Of a stretch of DNA of 64,000 nucleotides, positions 12,511 to 24,357 are shown one piece after another (positions within the stretch are counted from its first letter, which is position 1; each line of letters starts with the position of its first letter). The position numbers and the translations under genes were made by a program. The stretch is from Scleromitrula shiraiana (Eukaryota > Ascomycota > Leotiomycetes > Helotiales > Sclerotiniaceae). The stretch covers positions 1,972,501 to 2,036,500 of the forward strand of contig JABELC010000001.1 of assembly GCA_028455995.1 (NCBI GenBank), given 5' to 3'. The notes under the pieces were generated by a model that made no database searches, had not been told where the DNA came from, and was given only the letters and a program-made list of their open reading frames with translations.

Positions 12511-14085
12511 ATGTCGACGTATACAGTAGAGGTTGAATGTGGGAGTGGGAATGATTATGATGGACGTATGGGTGTGAGAGTCTCTTCCATATTCGTCATT
12601 GGAGTAGGTTCTATGTTAGGTAGGTTTTACGTTGTCAAATACTTGTTATACTTGAGGAAGACTGTTCTGACTGAATGAATTATAGGTGCTCTGTTACCCA
12701 TTGCTGCTGCGAGAACAAAACGAATGAGGGTTCCACCACTGGCTTTCTTCATAACGAAATATTTCGGTAGGTGCATTCAATGTTGTTGGAGGTTACGATT
12801 CTTTGGCGATGGTTTTCGATTGAAGCGAGCTTTTCAACCCTTTCATCTCTTAATATGGCTCGGCAATTTTATATACGGATGATTTCTTACATCAGTGCTG
12901 ATTTTCTTTTCATACAGGTTCGGGTGTGATTATAGCTACTGCTTTTATACATGTAAGTTCTCTCTTAACAATTGTCGATAGAATACGAGCTAAGATCTAC
13001 GATAGTTATTAGCGCCTGCTTCAGGTAATTTGAGCTCGCCATGCTTAACAGGCCCAATTACAGAATACGATTGGGCCGAAGGAATTGCACTTATGACAAT
13101 ATTCACCATGTTCTTTATTGAACTCATGGCTTCACGATTTGATGTGTTCGGAGAGGATAGCCACAATCTAGAAGCTACTGATCCAGCTAAATATATGATG
13201 AAAAGAGATGAGAAGCTTGACTCGTCAACGCCATTTAAGGATGGTAAGCATAGTTTCCCTTAGAAGCTGTTCATTTGATTATGAATGTGACCATTAAGCC
13301 CTATCATCTCCCTATCTGTGTTCAATCATCTTATACATAACTTTACAGAACATAAGCTCACATAATTTCTAGCATTGCCTCAACAATCGACCGATAATAG
13401 CTACTTAGACTCTACTGCTAGGTCTGATACCATACTGGATCATAATGATGATCGTCCAAACTCATCGCCCACCATCGAAGAAGGTTCATCAAGGCCTCAA
13501 AATAGTATTCCTGGACGACCTGATGATTTATCTTATCCACCAGGAGGTGAAGATCATCTTGGACATCGACGAGACCACGTAGATTCCGATCACTTTGCAG
13601 CTCAAATGACAGCAATATTCATTCTTGAATTTGGTGTCATATTTCATTCAATATTCATTGGTCTCACACTCGCCGTTACAGGTGACGACTTTGACATTCT
13701 TTACATCGTCCTTGTTTTTCATCAAACCTTTGAAGGTCTTGGTCTCGGATCTCGACTTGCTACTGCCCAATGGCCCAGAAGTAAACGTTGGATGCCATGG
13801 GCTTTAGGCGCAGCATATGGTTTCACAACCCCCATCGCCATCGCCATTGGTCTTGGCGTCCGCACAACATTTGCACCTGGAAGTCAGAAAACCATGATTA
13901 TCAATGGTGTGTTTGATTCGATCAGTGCGGGAATTCTTATATATACGGGATTGGTGGAGTTGATGGCTCATGAGTTTATGTTTAATCCGGAGATGAAGAG
14001 AGCGTCGATAAAGATGATGCTTTTTGCGTTCGGGTGCATGTGTCTTGGTGCGGGATTGATGGCGTTATTGGGGAAATGGGCTTGA
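12511..14085 (+). CDS. ZIP-family zinc transporter (Zrt1/Zrt2-like)
   Basis: Plasma-membrane divalent metal importer, most likely for zinc. Five exons (12511-12619, 12686-12766, 12918-12952, 13006-13243, 13373-14085) give 391 residues. The N-terminus CGSGNDYDGRMGVRVSS, transmembrane helices SSIFVIGVGSMLGALLPI and SGVIIATAFIHLL, and the C-terminal helix block are typical ZIP I subfamily. The core metal site is seen in helix IV, EFGVIFHSIFIG, and helix V, FHQTFEGLGLGS. The cytoplasmic loop carries the His-rich segment EDHLGHRRDH. Exon 3 is only 35 bp. A further upstream coding exon is possible, but this ATG matches fungal relatives. Such genes are usually induced by zinc limitation; no regulatory site was identified here. 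Confidence 0.92.
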
Positions 14086-15599
14086 TGGGCTTGATGGTTT
14101 TTATAATGTGTATGGTTTTCGTTTCAGAGGTCGGCTGTTCATATAGATGGAAAGGTGATATTATTTTTGGGTTTGGGTTGGTTGGTCGGTTGGTAAATTT
14201 GGGGAGGATGGTACTTGCATACTTGCTTGCATACATACATATATTGGCGATAAGGTGATTATGATATGATATGATAACCATCCTCGAGGTAGGATCGGAT
14301 CTGGTTCGGGTTAGGGCTGGAGTCAGGGTAGGGATCGGTTCGGGTCGAACAAAAGAATGGCATGGGACGGAATAGCGTTTAGGAGGATATCTAAAAGCTT
14401 TCCTTATGTTTGCTATCTTATTATGGAAGGATGAATAAATGGACGAATGGATGGGTGGATGTGTGTGTGTTTAGAAGATGAAGAAATCTTAGGCATATTT
14501 ATACTTAGGTATGGTAGAGTAGAATAAAGTAGAGTAGAGTAGAGTAGAGTAGAGTAGATTAAACAATACCATTGAATCAAAACCTGTTCTTCCTAGCCCG
14601 GGTCAGGCTTTCAGCTTGGCTCGTTTAATTTTTTTGGTGAGGGTTCAAATGTTCTCTTGGTTTAGAGCGTTGGGGAGATGCGAGAACAGAAGATCGTTTA
14701 AAGGGGGATGATGTGGGGTTTTTATTTGTGGTTTGCTGACAGTTCTGTGATCTGAGGAGTTGGATTGGTGATGATGATGTTGATGTTGATGTTGATGTTG
14801 GCTATGCTATCTATGTTGATGCTTAGTCGTGTTGTGTTATTTTATGTTGTGTTATGTTATTTTACGTTATCTTGGGTTTGCCATATCATATCGATCATAT
14901 AGCGTGATTGATTTATTGATCTATCGATTTATTGATTGATTGGTTGAACCATCTTTACTTTACTTTATTTGAGAAGAGAAGAAGAGAGAAGAGGAGGAAA
15001 GTTATCATTCTATCTCTCCCTCTGCATCTCCCTGCCTGCTTGCTTCCCTCATTTCAGTCCATGCACGGGATATAATCAATCACCGCTCAAAAAATCTTAT
15101 ATAGTATATAAGATTTTGATTTGGTTTGGTTTGACTTGGTTTGGCGAGCAAGAAATACAATAAATAGGATTGGATTTTTTGGCAGTATAGAATTCGTTCT
15201 ATCCATTCCATATCCAATATCAATCAATCCTAGGAATCCTGACGATACACGTGATTGGCACGTGCCTTTCATCTTACCTTATGTTCTACATCACGATCCA
15301 CTCTTGTATCTAGTATATAAGATCCTTTCTTCGTACGAAGAAAGGATCATCAATGAATTCATATGTTGTTATACTATTGTTGTTAACAACTTACCTGAGT
15401 GATCCCAACAAATCCAAACTCTTTTTTTTTTCATTTCTAGAGTTAAAGTCGAGCTTGAGATCTGATGTGGTTCTGCCATCCCCACAATAGTTTTGTAGGG
15501 TTGTTAGTTGAGAGGGGAAGACAGACTTTTATGGAGGAATTAGGGGGTAGTGACTAAGGTGTTTTTGCTTTCTGTCTAATGTTGGGCTGGGAGGTTGGT
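14086..15599. other. Intergenic spacer downstream of the ZIP gene
   Basis: No supported gene. Contains short repeats such as GTAGA repeats near 14520-14560 and GATGTT repeats near 14765-14800, and AT-rich sequence. A perfect inverted repeat GATCCTTTCTTCGTACGAAGAAAGGATC lies near 15321-15348 and could form a strong hairpin. Confidence 0.5.
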
Positions 15600-17560
15600 A
15601 TGGCTGAGTGGGAGATTTGGCGATGCTATGCTTGCATTAGATTAGATGGGCAATGGAAATAGTTGTTTTATGATATTTGTGACTTGTTAGTTAAAGCTGA
15701 AGAGGGAGCTGGTCTACTTAGTGGTGTTCGGGATATCATGAGGGTTATTCTATAGAGCTATAGTAGTTTAATTCGTCCTATATGTAACAAGTTTTCATTA
15801 TAGCCTTATAGGCAGGTCAAAAGCTTCAAGTGACTGACTGACTGCTTGAGTCTTCCTCTCGATTACTTGGTTGGGATTATTGGTTTTTCTTGGTTTCTAT
15901 TTTCTTTTCTTTCTCTGCCTTTTGGGGAACGTCGGTACTATGAGGGGTTCTATTCCTTTAAATACGGGATGGGGATGGAGATAATGGGTATACATATAGA
16001 TATCTTGAACGCTGAAAGTGAAAGGTAATTGAGATATCGTTGTATGTGTATACCTATATAACGACAGGATTTAGAATTTAGAATCCATGGTTTCTAGCGA
16101 CGCCACCCCCACATGAGATATGCAACAATATTTTTATAATACTTAGAGGAAAGAGTCAGAGGAGCTAAAAACCAAGTTTTTTTTCACCTAAAGTCAGGCT
16201 AGAAGACTGCTATTGCTTTGCTTAAGATTTAGCTTAGCCATTCCTGCATCGGATGTACAACCGTTGTTTTATGATAATTATTAGTTAAACTTGAAGAGAA
16301 ATCTGGTCTATTCTAGTTTACTTAAGTAGTGTTCTTGTGTTCTGGGAATCAAGTTCTCTTTCCTTGGGCTTGAGATATAGCGATGCTATCCCTATATTAG
16401 ATGTGCAACAAAAAGAGTTCTTCTATGGTAGTTGTTGAAATTAATGTTAAAGAGCGGAGAGCTAGTTTCGCTGTTCGGCGGTCATTTTATCCCACTCTAT
16501 GCGTTCTTTAGTAGTCATATATCTTAAATACTCCGGCCTTAGAGGAGTGGGGCGTCGTTTCGTTGCCCGCTTTACTGGAGTGGTGCTTTGGCCTAAAGTT
16601 CTACTAGAGTTGAGTATAGGATTTAGTGATGCCACCCCCACATTAGATATGCAACAGTAGCTTTCAGATAGGAGGGGGACTTATACGGAAGTTTCGGGAG
16701 ATCTAGGAACCAAGTTTTTCTGGAAAACCGAGGGTGTTTTAAGAAGATCGATCAAAATCAAGTTCAAGATCTACCTTAGTCATGTAGAAAGATACACACA
16801 CTCAATACTTTCTCTCTTCGGTCCAAAAGTATCTTCCGAGGGGCCAGAAACAGAAAAAAAAAGTAGGCTTTCCTGAACTCATGTAATATGAAGCAAATAT
16901 ATGAAAGGTTCAAAAGTCTGCTCTAGATGAAATCCGCACAATAAGCCCTAGCAGCTCGAAAAGTAGTAATCTGGTTAAGTCAACTGATGTTCTGGAAACC
17001 AGGTTTTCTTTCTATGATTATTTTGCTAGGGTTGGCTTGAGGTTGAATTGTGACCTCCGCGTTTTACATGTGCAACAACTGAGGATTCGAGGAGTCTAAA
17101 GACCAAGTTCTCTCTCTAGGACTGTTCTAAAGTTCTACTAAAGTATCTAGCTCAGCCACACGATTTTCAGATATGCAACAGTAACTTTTAAACACTTAAA
17201 GGGGTTAGCTAGGGGAGTTATAAACCAAGTTTTCTCTCCTGAAGTCGTTCTAAAATGTTTACTAAAGCCAAGCTTGAGGTCTAGTTCAGCCACATCGTTT
17301 TCAGATATGCAACAGTAACTTTTAAACACTTAAAGGGGTTAGCTAGAGGAGTTATAAACCAAGTTTTCTCTCCTGAAGTCGTTCTAAAATGTTTACTAAA
17401 GTCAAGCTTGAGGTCTAATTCAGCCACCTACACAATTAAATATGTAACAGCAATTATCTATGAAAGCTTGGTGATGTTCTCAAAACCAAATCTTTTCCAC
17501 CCGAAGTTAGTCTAAGATACCTTGTAAAGTTAGACTTGAGATCTACTTAGGGTTATGGAA
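15600..17560. repeat. Degenerate tandem (satellite-like) repeat, ~134-bp period
   Basis: The best copies run 17155-17288 and 17289-17422, about 96 percent identical. A diverged third begins at 17423. The unit includes the anchor GATATGCAACA, then AACCAAGTTTTCTC, then TTGAGGTCTA. The anchor or a variant recurs near 16117, 16252, 16400, 16646, 17067, 17170, 17304 and 17438, with spacings mostly 134-148 or about twice that. Blocks near 15660 and 16263 share GTTGTTTTATGATA and TTAGTTAAA, extending the array to about 15600. A possible outlier lies near 17880. The period is not a multiple of three and no frame stays open, so this is not a coding repeat. Confidence 0.8.
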
Positions 17561-18135
17561 TAATCGCCACATCAGGTTGCATGTCAGTTTAGCTCAGTTC
17601 AAGTCATATCAAGTAAATTTTGGCCCGTCATATGTCATTCGATATAATAACAGCCAAAGATTCGTTATGTGATTTATATCCTCAAAATTGCCCTTTCCAG
17701 CAACATATCGTTTCGTATTTTGTATGGTGGGCAATCCTATTGACTGTGTCAGTCTAATGATGTCATTCATGAATCATGACAACCCAAATGACGATCACAG
17801 TTTTTTTTGCAACATTAATCTAATCGGGTTAAGTGAGTTATGTGAAAAGAGATATTTGGAATAGTAGTCCTAGAATAGAAGGTATCTACGGAAGATTTCG
17901 GGGGTCTAAAAGCCAAGGATTTCTTTACTTTCTCTATAGTTATTGTGTGGGCTAAAACACGACTCTAAACTCCTCTTACCCTTAGCCTCATCACACCATT
18001 GTTCATTCTTTCAAGTCTTCTATTCCAAGCCTGTTCTGGCATATGTGCTCTCTTCATGACGGCTAGATCTTGAATTTACTTGAAGCTAATACTCTAATGG
18101 TCACGGTGTATTATGATTCGATTTTGGTATGATTT
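17561..18135. other. Intergenic spacer
   Basis: No gene seen. A block near 17880-17980 weakly resembles the preceding 134-bp repeat unit (CTAAAAGCCAAG). Confidence 0.5.
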
Positions 18136-18342
18136 TATACTCAAGCGGGAAAATTGTAAGGTACAGCCAGCCATTTATACAATACTCCAAAATTTTAAAT
18201 TTATCACTAAAAATCATCAAAAATCGAAATTATATATATACTAAATAGTATTAAAAATACATCAAACTACATTAAAATCATCACCAAGATCGCTTATTTT
18301 AATATTTTTGCCCGGCCCTTACATTTTTCCCGCCTGAGTATA
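18136..18342. mobile_element. 207-bp MITE-like element with 26-bp terminal inverted repeats
   Basis: The left end, beginning TATACTCAAGCGGGAAAA, is the inverse of the right end at 18317-18342 over 26 bp with two mismatches. The interior is AT-rich with no coding capacity. TATA flanks both CTCA ends, consistent with TA-type target duplication used by Tc1/mariner/pogo elements. This is a non-autonomous miniature element by structure; the family is inferred. Confidence 0.75.
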
Positions 18343-20636
18343 CCAGCTTGTTATTTTTTCTCCCGATTCTTGAAGATTTATTGGTGTACTGTATTGGATT
18401 TATGATATTTGGTTATAGGTTGTGTGGCATTATTTAATGCTGAAAGTACTTGAAGATTTTGAATTTATCAAGTCATTTATTACTGTTTCTTCTCTGTAAT
18501 TGCAGAAGCATTTTAGAGTGGGATTTTATTGGTTGAATTGGCATTGCTAGATAGATGAATGGATTGATTGATTGGTTGACTAGTTGGTGGTAGGTAGTGG
18601 ATTTGAGTGCAGAGTATGTATAGCATATATTTAAATACTTTCGAAGAGGTAGGGGAGACTGGCTTAGAGCTTTCTTGTGCCTATTGATTCAAATTGATCG
18701 TCTATTCAAGTTGTACTGTCAATTCATATCTATCATCTCAACTGTTTGTATTACCAGATCAAGCCAAGTCAAATCTGTATAGATGGATATGTAATATAGT
18801 GAACGTTTCAATTGATATTTGGTCATAATACTTGAATTTTTGAACTTCAAAATTGTTCTTTGCTTCAATTTTCCTTTCGCATTTTTATGTTTCTTGGCTT
18901 TCTCCTACGCAGAATAAAGACTAACAGTCAATTCAAGCTACCGTCTGGTCGATCTGATCAGTAGCACGATTGATGTGCAGACTGTCTACTCGATCCTACA
19001 ATTTTACTAGTGCATGTTTTTGCGGGTGTTTGCAGGTGTTTGCAGGTGTTTGCGGGTGTTTGTAGAGAATAGGATGAAATAAAATGCATGGTCAAGGAAG
19101 GCAATGGATGATGTAATGATAAGTTAGTGAGTCATTAGGTGAACATCGTTTTAAGTAGGCATGACTAGCCTCAAAAGAGTAATTGTTTGGTGGGTGTGGA
19201 ACTTGTGGATTTATGAATTAGTAATTAAAATGTATTTATTACTTGAATAAGTACTGGTTTCTTTAGTCTGTCATTTGGGAGAGTTCCAAGACTGTCTAAT
19301 ATTCATGATAAGAAGTTCATGATGAAAATTTTCTTATTCCAGTTACCTCCAGCGTCTAATTTGGATCTCTATTTTTTTTTTCCAAATGATTTTGTTTTCC
19401 ATTTGGAAAAAAAAATGCAGATAGATTTGGGGGAATGATCGTTCGGAGCGGTTGGAGTGATTGGTGATGATGGATAATAGTACATTGGTGGTACGATATA
19501 CCACGCTATAATATACTTGCAATGAAAGCACAAAACTTTAACGAAATCGATGATGCTTTTATTCCGTTTCTGTTCCGGATGAGGAGCTTTTGAATTCAAG
19601 TTTGGGAGGAAATGTGAGCGGGTGAATCGAATATGTAAGTTGGAAGGATCTACAATTGAACGAGGCAAGGAAGTACCGGTATCAGGCAATGGAGATTCAA
19701 ACCGAGATACTGTATTGAGATCTCACGTGGATCAATTGATGTTCTTGTTTGAATAAGGAAAGCTTCAACTCGCAGTCGATATGTTCCCGTTTGCTACTTC
19801 CCATTTTGATGAATTCGAGATTTCGATCTAGATGTAGACCCGACACTTCCAGTGCGTTGAGGGTTCATCTTAGTACGGTAGTCGTGAATATGGGGATTTA
19901 AAGATTACGAGGTGTGTAGCTCTAACGGTTTATTCAGAGGGAAACTTAGTTCTTAGTTTGAGCTACTGAGTTCTCTATTTTGGGGGGCTGTTAATCGATT
20001 GGACAGAGCATTCCGAGAACGGATCAATTCATATATTCTTGCGTACTGATTTATCTACTAGATAGTCCAGAGTTTGTCTAGATGATCACCTGGCTTTGGA
20101 CTATGAAATTCGAAAATAGCTCAATTGATGATTTTTGTGCACCGATTGGTTCATTCGGGGTATCTAGTTGTGATAGATGTCATAGATTGGTTTCCTCTTT
20201 GCTTGGCCTACAACAGATGGTGAATTGGAGAAAATTCTGCTATAAGAAGAGGGGTACCTCCCACAAGACTTAATTCCCATGAAATCTTTTCATTAGCATT
20301 CGCATCCTCCAGTCGCTCGCTGTAGTTATATACTGTTCTCGAGCATACTCATCTTTCGACTCTGGTTTCCAATCTCGAAAGATTTGGATATCACATCTTC
20401 CAGCTACCGGTTAGGAAATCACTTCTCGTTTCACCGGTATTACTTCCTATCATACTTGCTATATAATAAATTTATTCATTATCTATAGTTATCCATCAGC
20501 GCCTCTGCAGGGTCTCTTACAACCCTATAGTATCATAATATTCAAATACCTGCTGTAAGTAACCCTCTCCTCACTCTCCGCCCATCACCTTCAAAAAGAC
20601 AAACTGACTCTTTTTCATAGAAGATATCGTGTCAAT
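18343..20636. other. Intergenic spacer
   Basis: No supported gene. A short minisatellite of GTGTTTGCAG units lies at about 19018-19066. ORFs at 19343-19689 and 20082-20273 have no family resemblance and atypical residues for a structured protein. Confidence 0.5.
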
Positions 20637-21237
20637 ATGCCATTCATGATATCTCCGGTCTCTACCCCTGCGGTTGAGCGCCCAACAACATCTCCGGCGG
20701 TTGAACGCCCAACAACATCTCGCCCGGGCCGTCCTACCTTGAGACGCGGAATTGAGTTCGAGGCCGGTATACACCAACTGCCGTCACAAGAATCCTCTTT
20801 AACCTCGTCATCCTTGTCTTTGGCTCCTTCATCTACGCCTCAAGAAAGCGTAGCGATTGCACAAGGTGGGCCTGATCGTCGTCCTGGCGTGGTTGGTAGA
20901 CACGACCATAAAGATGAAATGTCTCATGCATCTGCCAACCTCGCCCCCCTCTTCTCCGTCTCCACCACCTGCTCGAGCCAAAGTATCGACAGCTCGAAGT
21001 CTGATTCCTCGCGTGAGTCGTAGACGAGCGTGTTCTTCGCTACCTCGTCGACTCCCAGAACCACTGGTTCAACGACAACCTGAGCGATCACCCTCGCCAT
21101 CGTCGTCTTTAATCTCTGTGGGATCTTTGCCTTCGTCTCCGTTGGAATTTCCTGGGGATTTAGAGGAATCTCCGAATACATCGGAACCTTCTGATTCTTC
21201 TACTGCCCAGGGTGTGATTCTCCCTCCAAGGATTTGA
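20637..21237 (+). CDS. Possible Ser/Pro-rich hypothetical protein, two exons
   Basis: Two overlapping open frames are joined neatly by a candidate intron 20866-20992 (GTGGGC donor, TCGACAG acceptor), giving 157 residues. The protein would be rich in Ser, Pro, Arg and Thr. It starts with two near-identical TPAVERPTTS-type repeats encoded by a short duplication at about 20667-20720 and ends with an acidic Ser/Pro tail. There is no recognised domain, no strong branch-point match and no homology I can name. It may be a lineage-specific gene, a decayed gene or chance open sequence in a GC-richer island. Confidence 0.3.
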
Positions 21238-21286
21238 TACCGCAGCCAGAAACTTCTTCTGCGCCGCCTTTAATCCCTTAGATTTG

Positions 21287-21438
21287 TGTCACACAAAAAG
21301 GAGCATAGTCAAGAGCTTGTTGATTGATCTATCTAGAGGGGAGCGAAGCTCCCTCTATATATACTACAATATGACGCTAAGGGTGCGGAGCACTCTAGGT
21401 CATATCCAGTTGATCACCTGATCTATTCTTTTGTGACA
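21287..21438. mobile_element. 152-bp element with inverted ends and two internal hairpins
   Basis: The ends TGTCACACAAAAAG and CTTTTGTGACA are imperfect inverted repeats. Inside are two hairpins. One is at 21334-21357 (TAGAGGGGAGC/GCTCCCTCTA with a tiny GAA loop). The other is at 21369-21405 (ATATGAC/GTCATAT closing an inner AGGGTGC/GCACTCT stem). No coding capacity. The structure suggests a small MITE or a structured RNA; the type is unresolved. Confidence 0.45.
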
Positions 21439-22937
21439 ATTTGAATATTATTATTATGTATTCATTTTCCTAGGGGAACGAAAAGCGACGACGGGGAAGA
21501 TGATGGATTTTTTGAGGAATTAGGAGACGTCGGCATTAACTAAGATTGTTGACGAGGATTGGTTGGAGAAGAGACTAATGAGACAGGCTACAGGATCAAC
21601 CGCGATGAAGGATTCGGGCGTTGGATTATCGGTCATTGGCTCATGGTATTTGAACATGAAAGATTTGATTATATTATTGGATTGAAAAAGAGGGATACGA
21701 TATAATTCATGATTAGCGATGAGTATCTCTTATGAACTCGAGATATATTTACGGAGGATACCAACTTGAGGCGAGGAAGATCTATGAATCTTACCTCGTA
21801 ACTTTTATATTATAGAATAATTTTTAACAAAATACCCATTAATTAATCAATGGAAAATCAAAGTTATAATCACAAATTTGATTAATTTAAAGTCAAGTCT
21901 TAAAAGTAGTGCAAGTTTTTAATCAATCATTATTCGATTTTCCATAAATTACGGAACCTCGATTTTTCCGAATACATAGTTTTATCCTCAATTCTTGCGA
22001 AATTGCTAGTTAGTCTAATGTCTAATTTAAAAGTTAGCTATGGACTAATGGACTAATAAGATAGATCTAGCACTAAAAATCTCGCTAAGCCATATGCCCC
22101 TTAAAATTTAAATAAAGTTTTAGTCCATGGTAGTGTCACACTTATTTATAGTCTAGCATAGGGCTGCGGATTGAGGTGGCGGTTATTTCACAACCCTATT
22201 TTAGCGTACAAAGTGTATATCAATATGTAGAGATATATTTAAGCGAATTGAATAATAGGAGTTGTTTTTGTGAATTTATGTCGTTGTGAGAGAGGTGGTA
22301 TGGTTCGTGTTTCTTGTCGATGATTTAGTGTGATGCGTTAAAGTGATAGCTGTAATATTCTAATACATGTTGTGAGTGCTACAGTAGACGTATTAAATGG
22401 TATGGATTACATATGCATATAAAGTAGGGAGGGTACAATTAGTATAGCGAGAATAGAAGCAAAAATTGACATAATGAATGTGAATTTTTTCCCCATGGTT
22501 GTTGCTACGGTAGACTTGAACTTGAAGTTGTAGAAATATGGGGATAGTAAACCTTACTCTTACGGGTTTTCGATTATTCAATTGAGACTTGAAACTTATC
22601 TGGACATGCGATTGAGTACGGGAAACGTAGATGGATTATACAATAGGGTAAGATCTAGGTTGAGCCAGGTGAATATTTCGAGATCTACAGTGAGTATTTG
22701 TAAATACTGGTCATATATCCGTACTACATACAGTATGGTGCAGCACTTTACGTGTTCAAATAGTCTGAATTTACATTACATTACAAAACAATCTCTGAAC
22801 CACCCCCACCATAATTTATATATTGCGATCATTTTCCCTCATATATTTATTCTCCTATCCTCATAACTTACATGAACAGAGAACTGAAATCTTACATCAC
22901 AACCCAACATAGTAAGATCAAAAACACAGACATAAAG
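21439..22937. other. AT-rich intergenic spacer before the RING gene
   Basis: No supported gene. 21800-22170 is very AT-rich with partial inverted stretches (GGAAAATC/GATTTTCC). Short + ORFs at 22582-22866 have no family resemblance. Confidence 0.5.
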
Positions 22938-23387
22938 ATGTGCAACCAAACTCAAAAAGTTGACGGTGCCAACCTCGACTCCACTGAATGCCCAATCTGC
23001 GAAGTCCCGTACGCGGGAAGCCGTGAAACATCCTTCACCCTACAATGCGGTCACATATTCGGGAGCGAATGTATCCAACAATGGACAAAGAGAAACAGAA
23101 GTCCAAATTGTCCGTTTTGTCGTGCCAGCATCAAGCCAGATGAGTGGTACCCTACTTTCTACAGAGAAAATGGCTGTTTTTTCTGTGGTGATCCCATCGA
23201 ACCACCCATCACCACAATTTGCGGCCATACGTTCGGAAACGACTGTTTCCAGTATTGGATAGAGAGTCGTTCATACTGTCCAGTCTGTGATACAGTGCTT
23301 GTTCCCGATGAACCTATGGAAGGGTGCTTCAGAGTTAATTTTAGTTTGTATGAGTTTGTTAAACGAGATCATCGTCTTCACAAATGA
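22938..23387 (+). CDS. Small protein with two RING-type zinc fingers
   Basis: A single exon encodes 149 residues. The first finger runs CPIC, then LQCGHIFGSECI, then NCPFC. The second runs CFFC, then TICGHTFGNDCF, then YCPVC. Both have the Cys-x2-Cys, Cys-x-His-x-x-x-x-x-Cys and Cys-Pro-x-Cys spacing of RING domains, so both could bind two zincs. RING proteins often act as E3 ubiquitin ligases; that role is inferred. There is no membrane segment and almost no sequence outside the fingers. ATG 22938 is preferred because it follows an A-rich leader, but an in-frame ATG at 22872 would add 22 residues. Confidence 0.8.
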   Translation: MCNQTQKVDGANLDSTECPICEVPYAGSRETSFTLQCGHIFGSECIQQWTKRNRSPNCPFCRASIKPDEWYPTFYRENGCFFCGDPIEPPITTICGHTFGNDCFQYWIESRSYCPVCDTVLVPDEPMEGCFRVNFSLYEFVKRDHRLHK

Positions 23388-24357
23388 GTCTGGATTTTCT
23401 GCGAAAAAGAGTTCCCGAGCCAAGTAGATATTTGCATATGCTATATGCTTATGAATCCACTGGCGCCTATATCTAGGGAGGAAATAAGGCAGGGCGTTTA
23501 GCAAAATAAATTATACAGAGCATGACTTTCGCAGCATTCGCACACATCCATTGCCCATTCAACATGAGATAAATTGACACTTTTGAAAAACAAAAAACAA
23601 ATTGATATTTACTGCACCAAGCAACTAACTGTGCTTTCCTGTTGACGTGAGAAACAATCGATATACGTGGAACCATTCATCTTGACTCACCTATTTATAA
23701 TGATATGAGATTGGCTAACCTCTTGTTCTTCGAGTAAGTAAGTGGTTGACACGATCACTGTTTGAAGAAGAAAAAGTCCCCTCTTAGAAGTTGTATCATA
23801 TATTCTGATCCTAAATAATCAAGCATATTTGTCTAACATCAATCGATCGTGACCTACACTCTAAACCAAATCAAAGATGCACAGGTCTTATAAAAGAAGA
23901 CAGTAAATATACTACATAAAACTTGAATATCGGTAGTTTATCAAAATCTTATAGCACTTACTATTCGAACCCTAATCTATTTAACCATAATACCCGAACA
24001 ATTTTCGTTTTGGAACCCATTATATTCCATAATACTAATCTAGTATTCTCCTACATCTTACCCTTGCCTCTCCTCTTCCAAGTCGTATCACTTTCAACAT
24101 ATACATAGGACAGGGCATAACACCATTAAAAAGAAAGGATAAAGAAAAGAAAAGAGTTGATCCAGTCTTTTCATCATGAATAATGAACAATTAAAAAAAA
24201 AGATAATATGCAATATCACATCCTTTACAATCCCAATCCCAATTCTCCCCATCCCATCGCCCTCCAAAGTTCTTCCTTTTCATCTCTACATTCCCATCCC
24301 ATGGCATTTCAATCCATTTTATTTCTTTTCCACACTTATACACCCCTATACATCCAT
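23388..24357. other. Intergenic between convergent RING and mannosyltransferase genes
   Basis: Only 3' flanks and AT-rich sequence. Short ORFs in the C-rich tract at 24200-24400 are chance or antisense to the mannosyltransferase exon. Confidence 0.55.

Noticed and set aside
15600..17560. CRISPR-like or coding repeat array
   Set aside because: Eukaryotic context, units are contiguous and diverged rather than repeat-spacer, and the period is not a multiple of three.
19343..19689. Minus-strand ORFs in the gene-poor block
   Set aside because: No conserved features and no neighbouring splice-supported exons.
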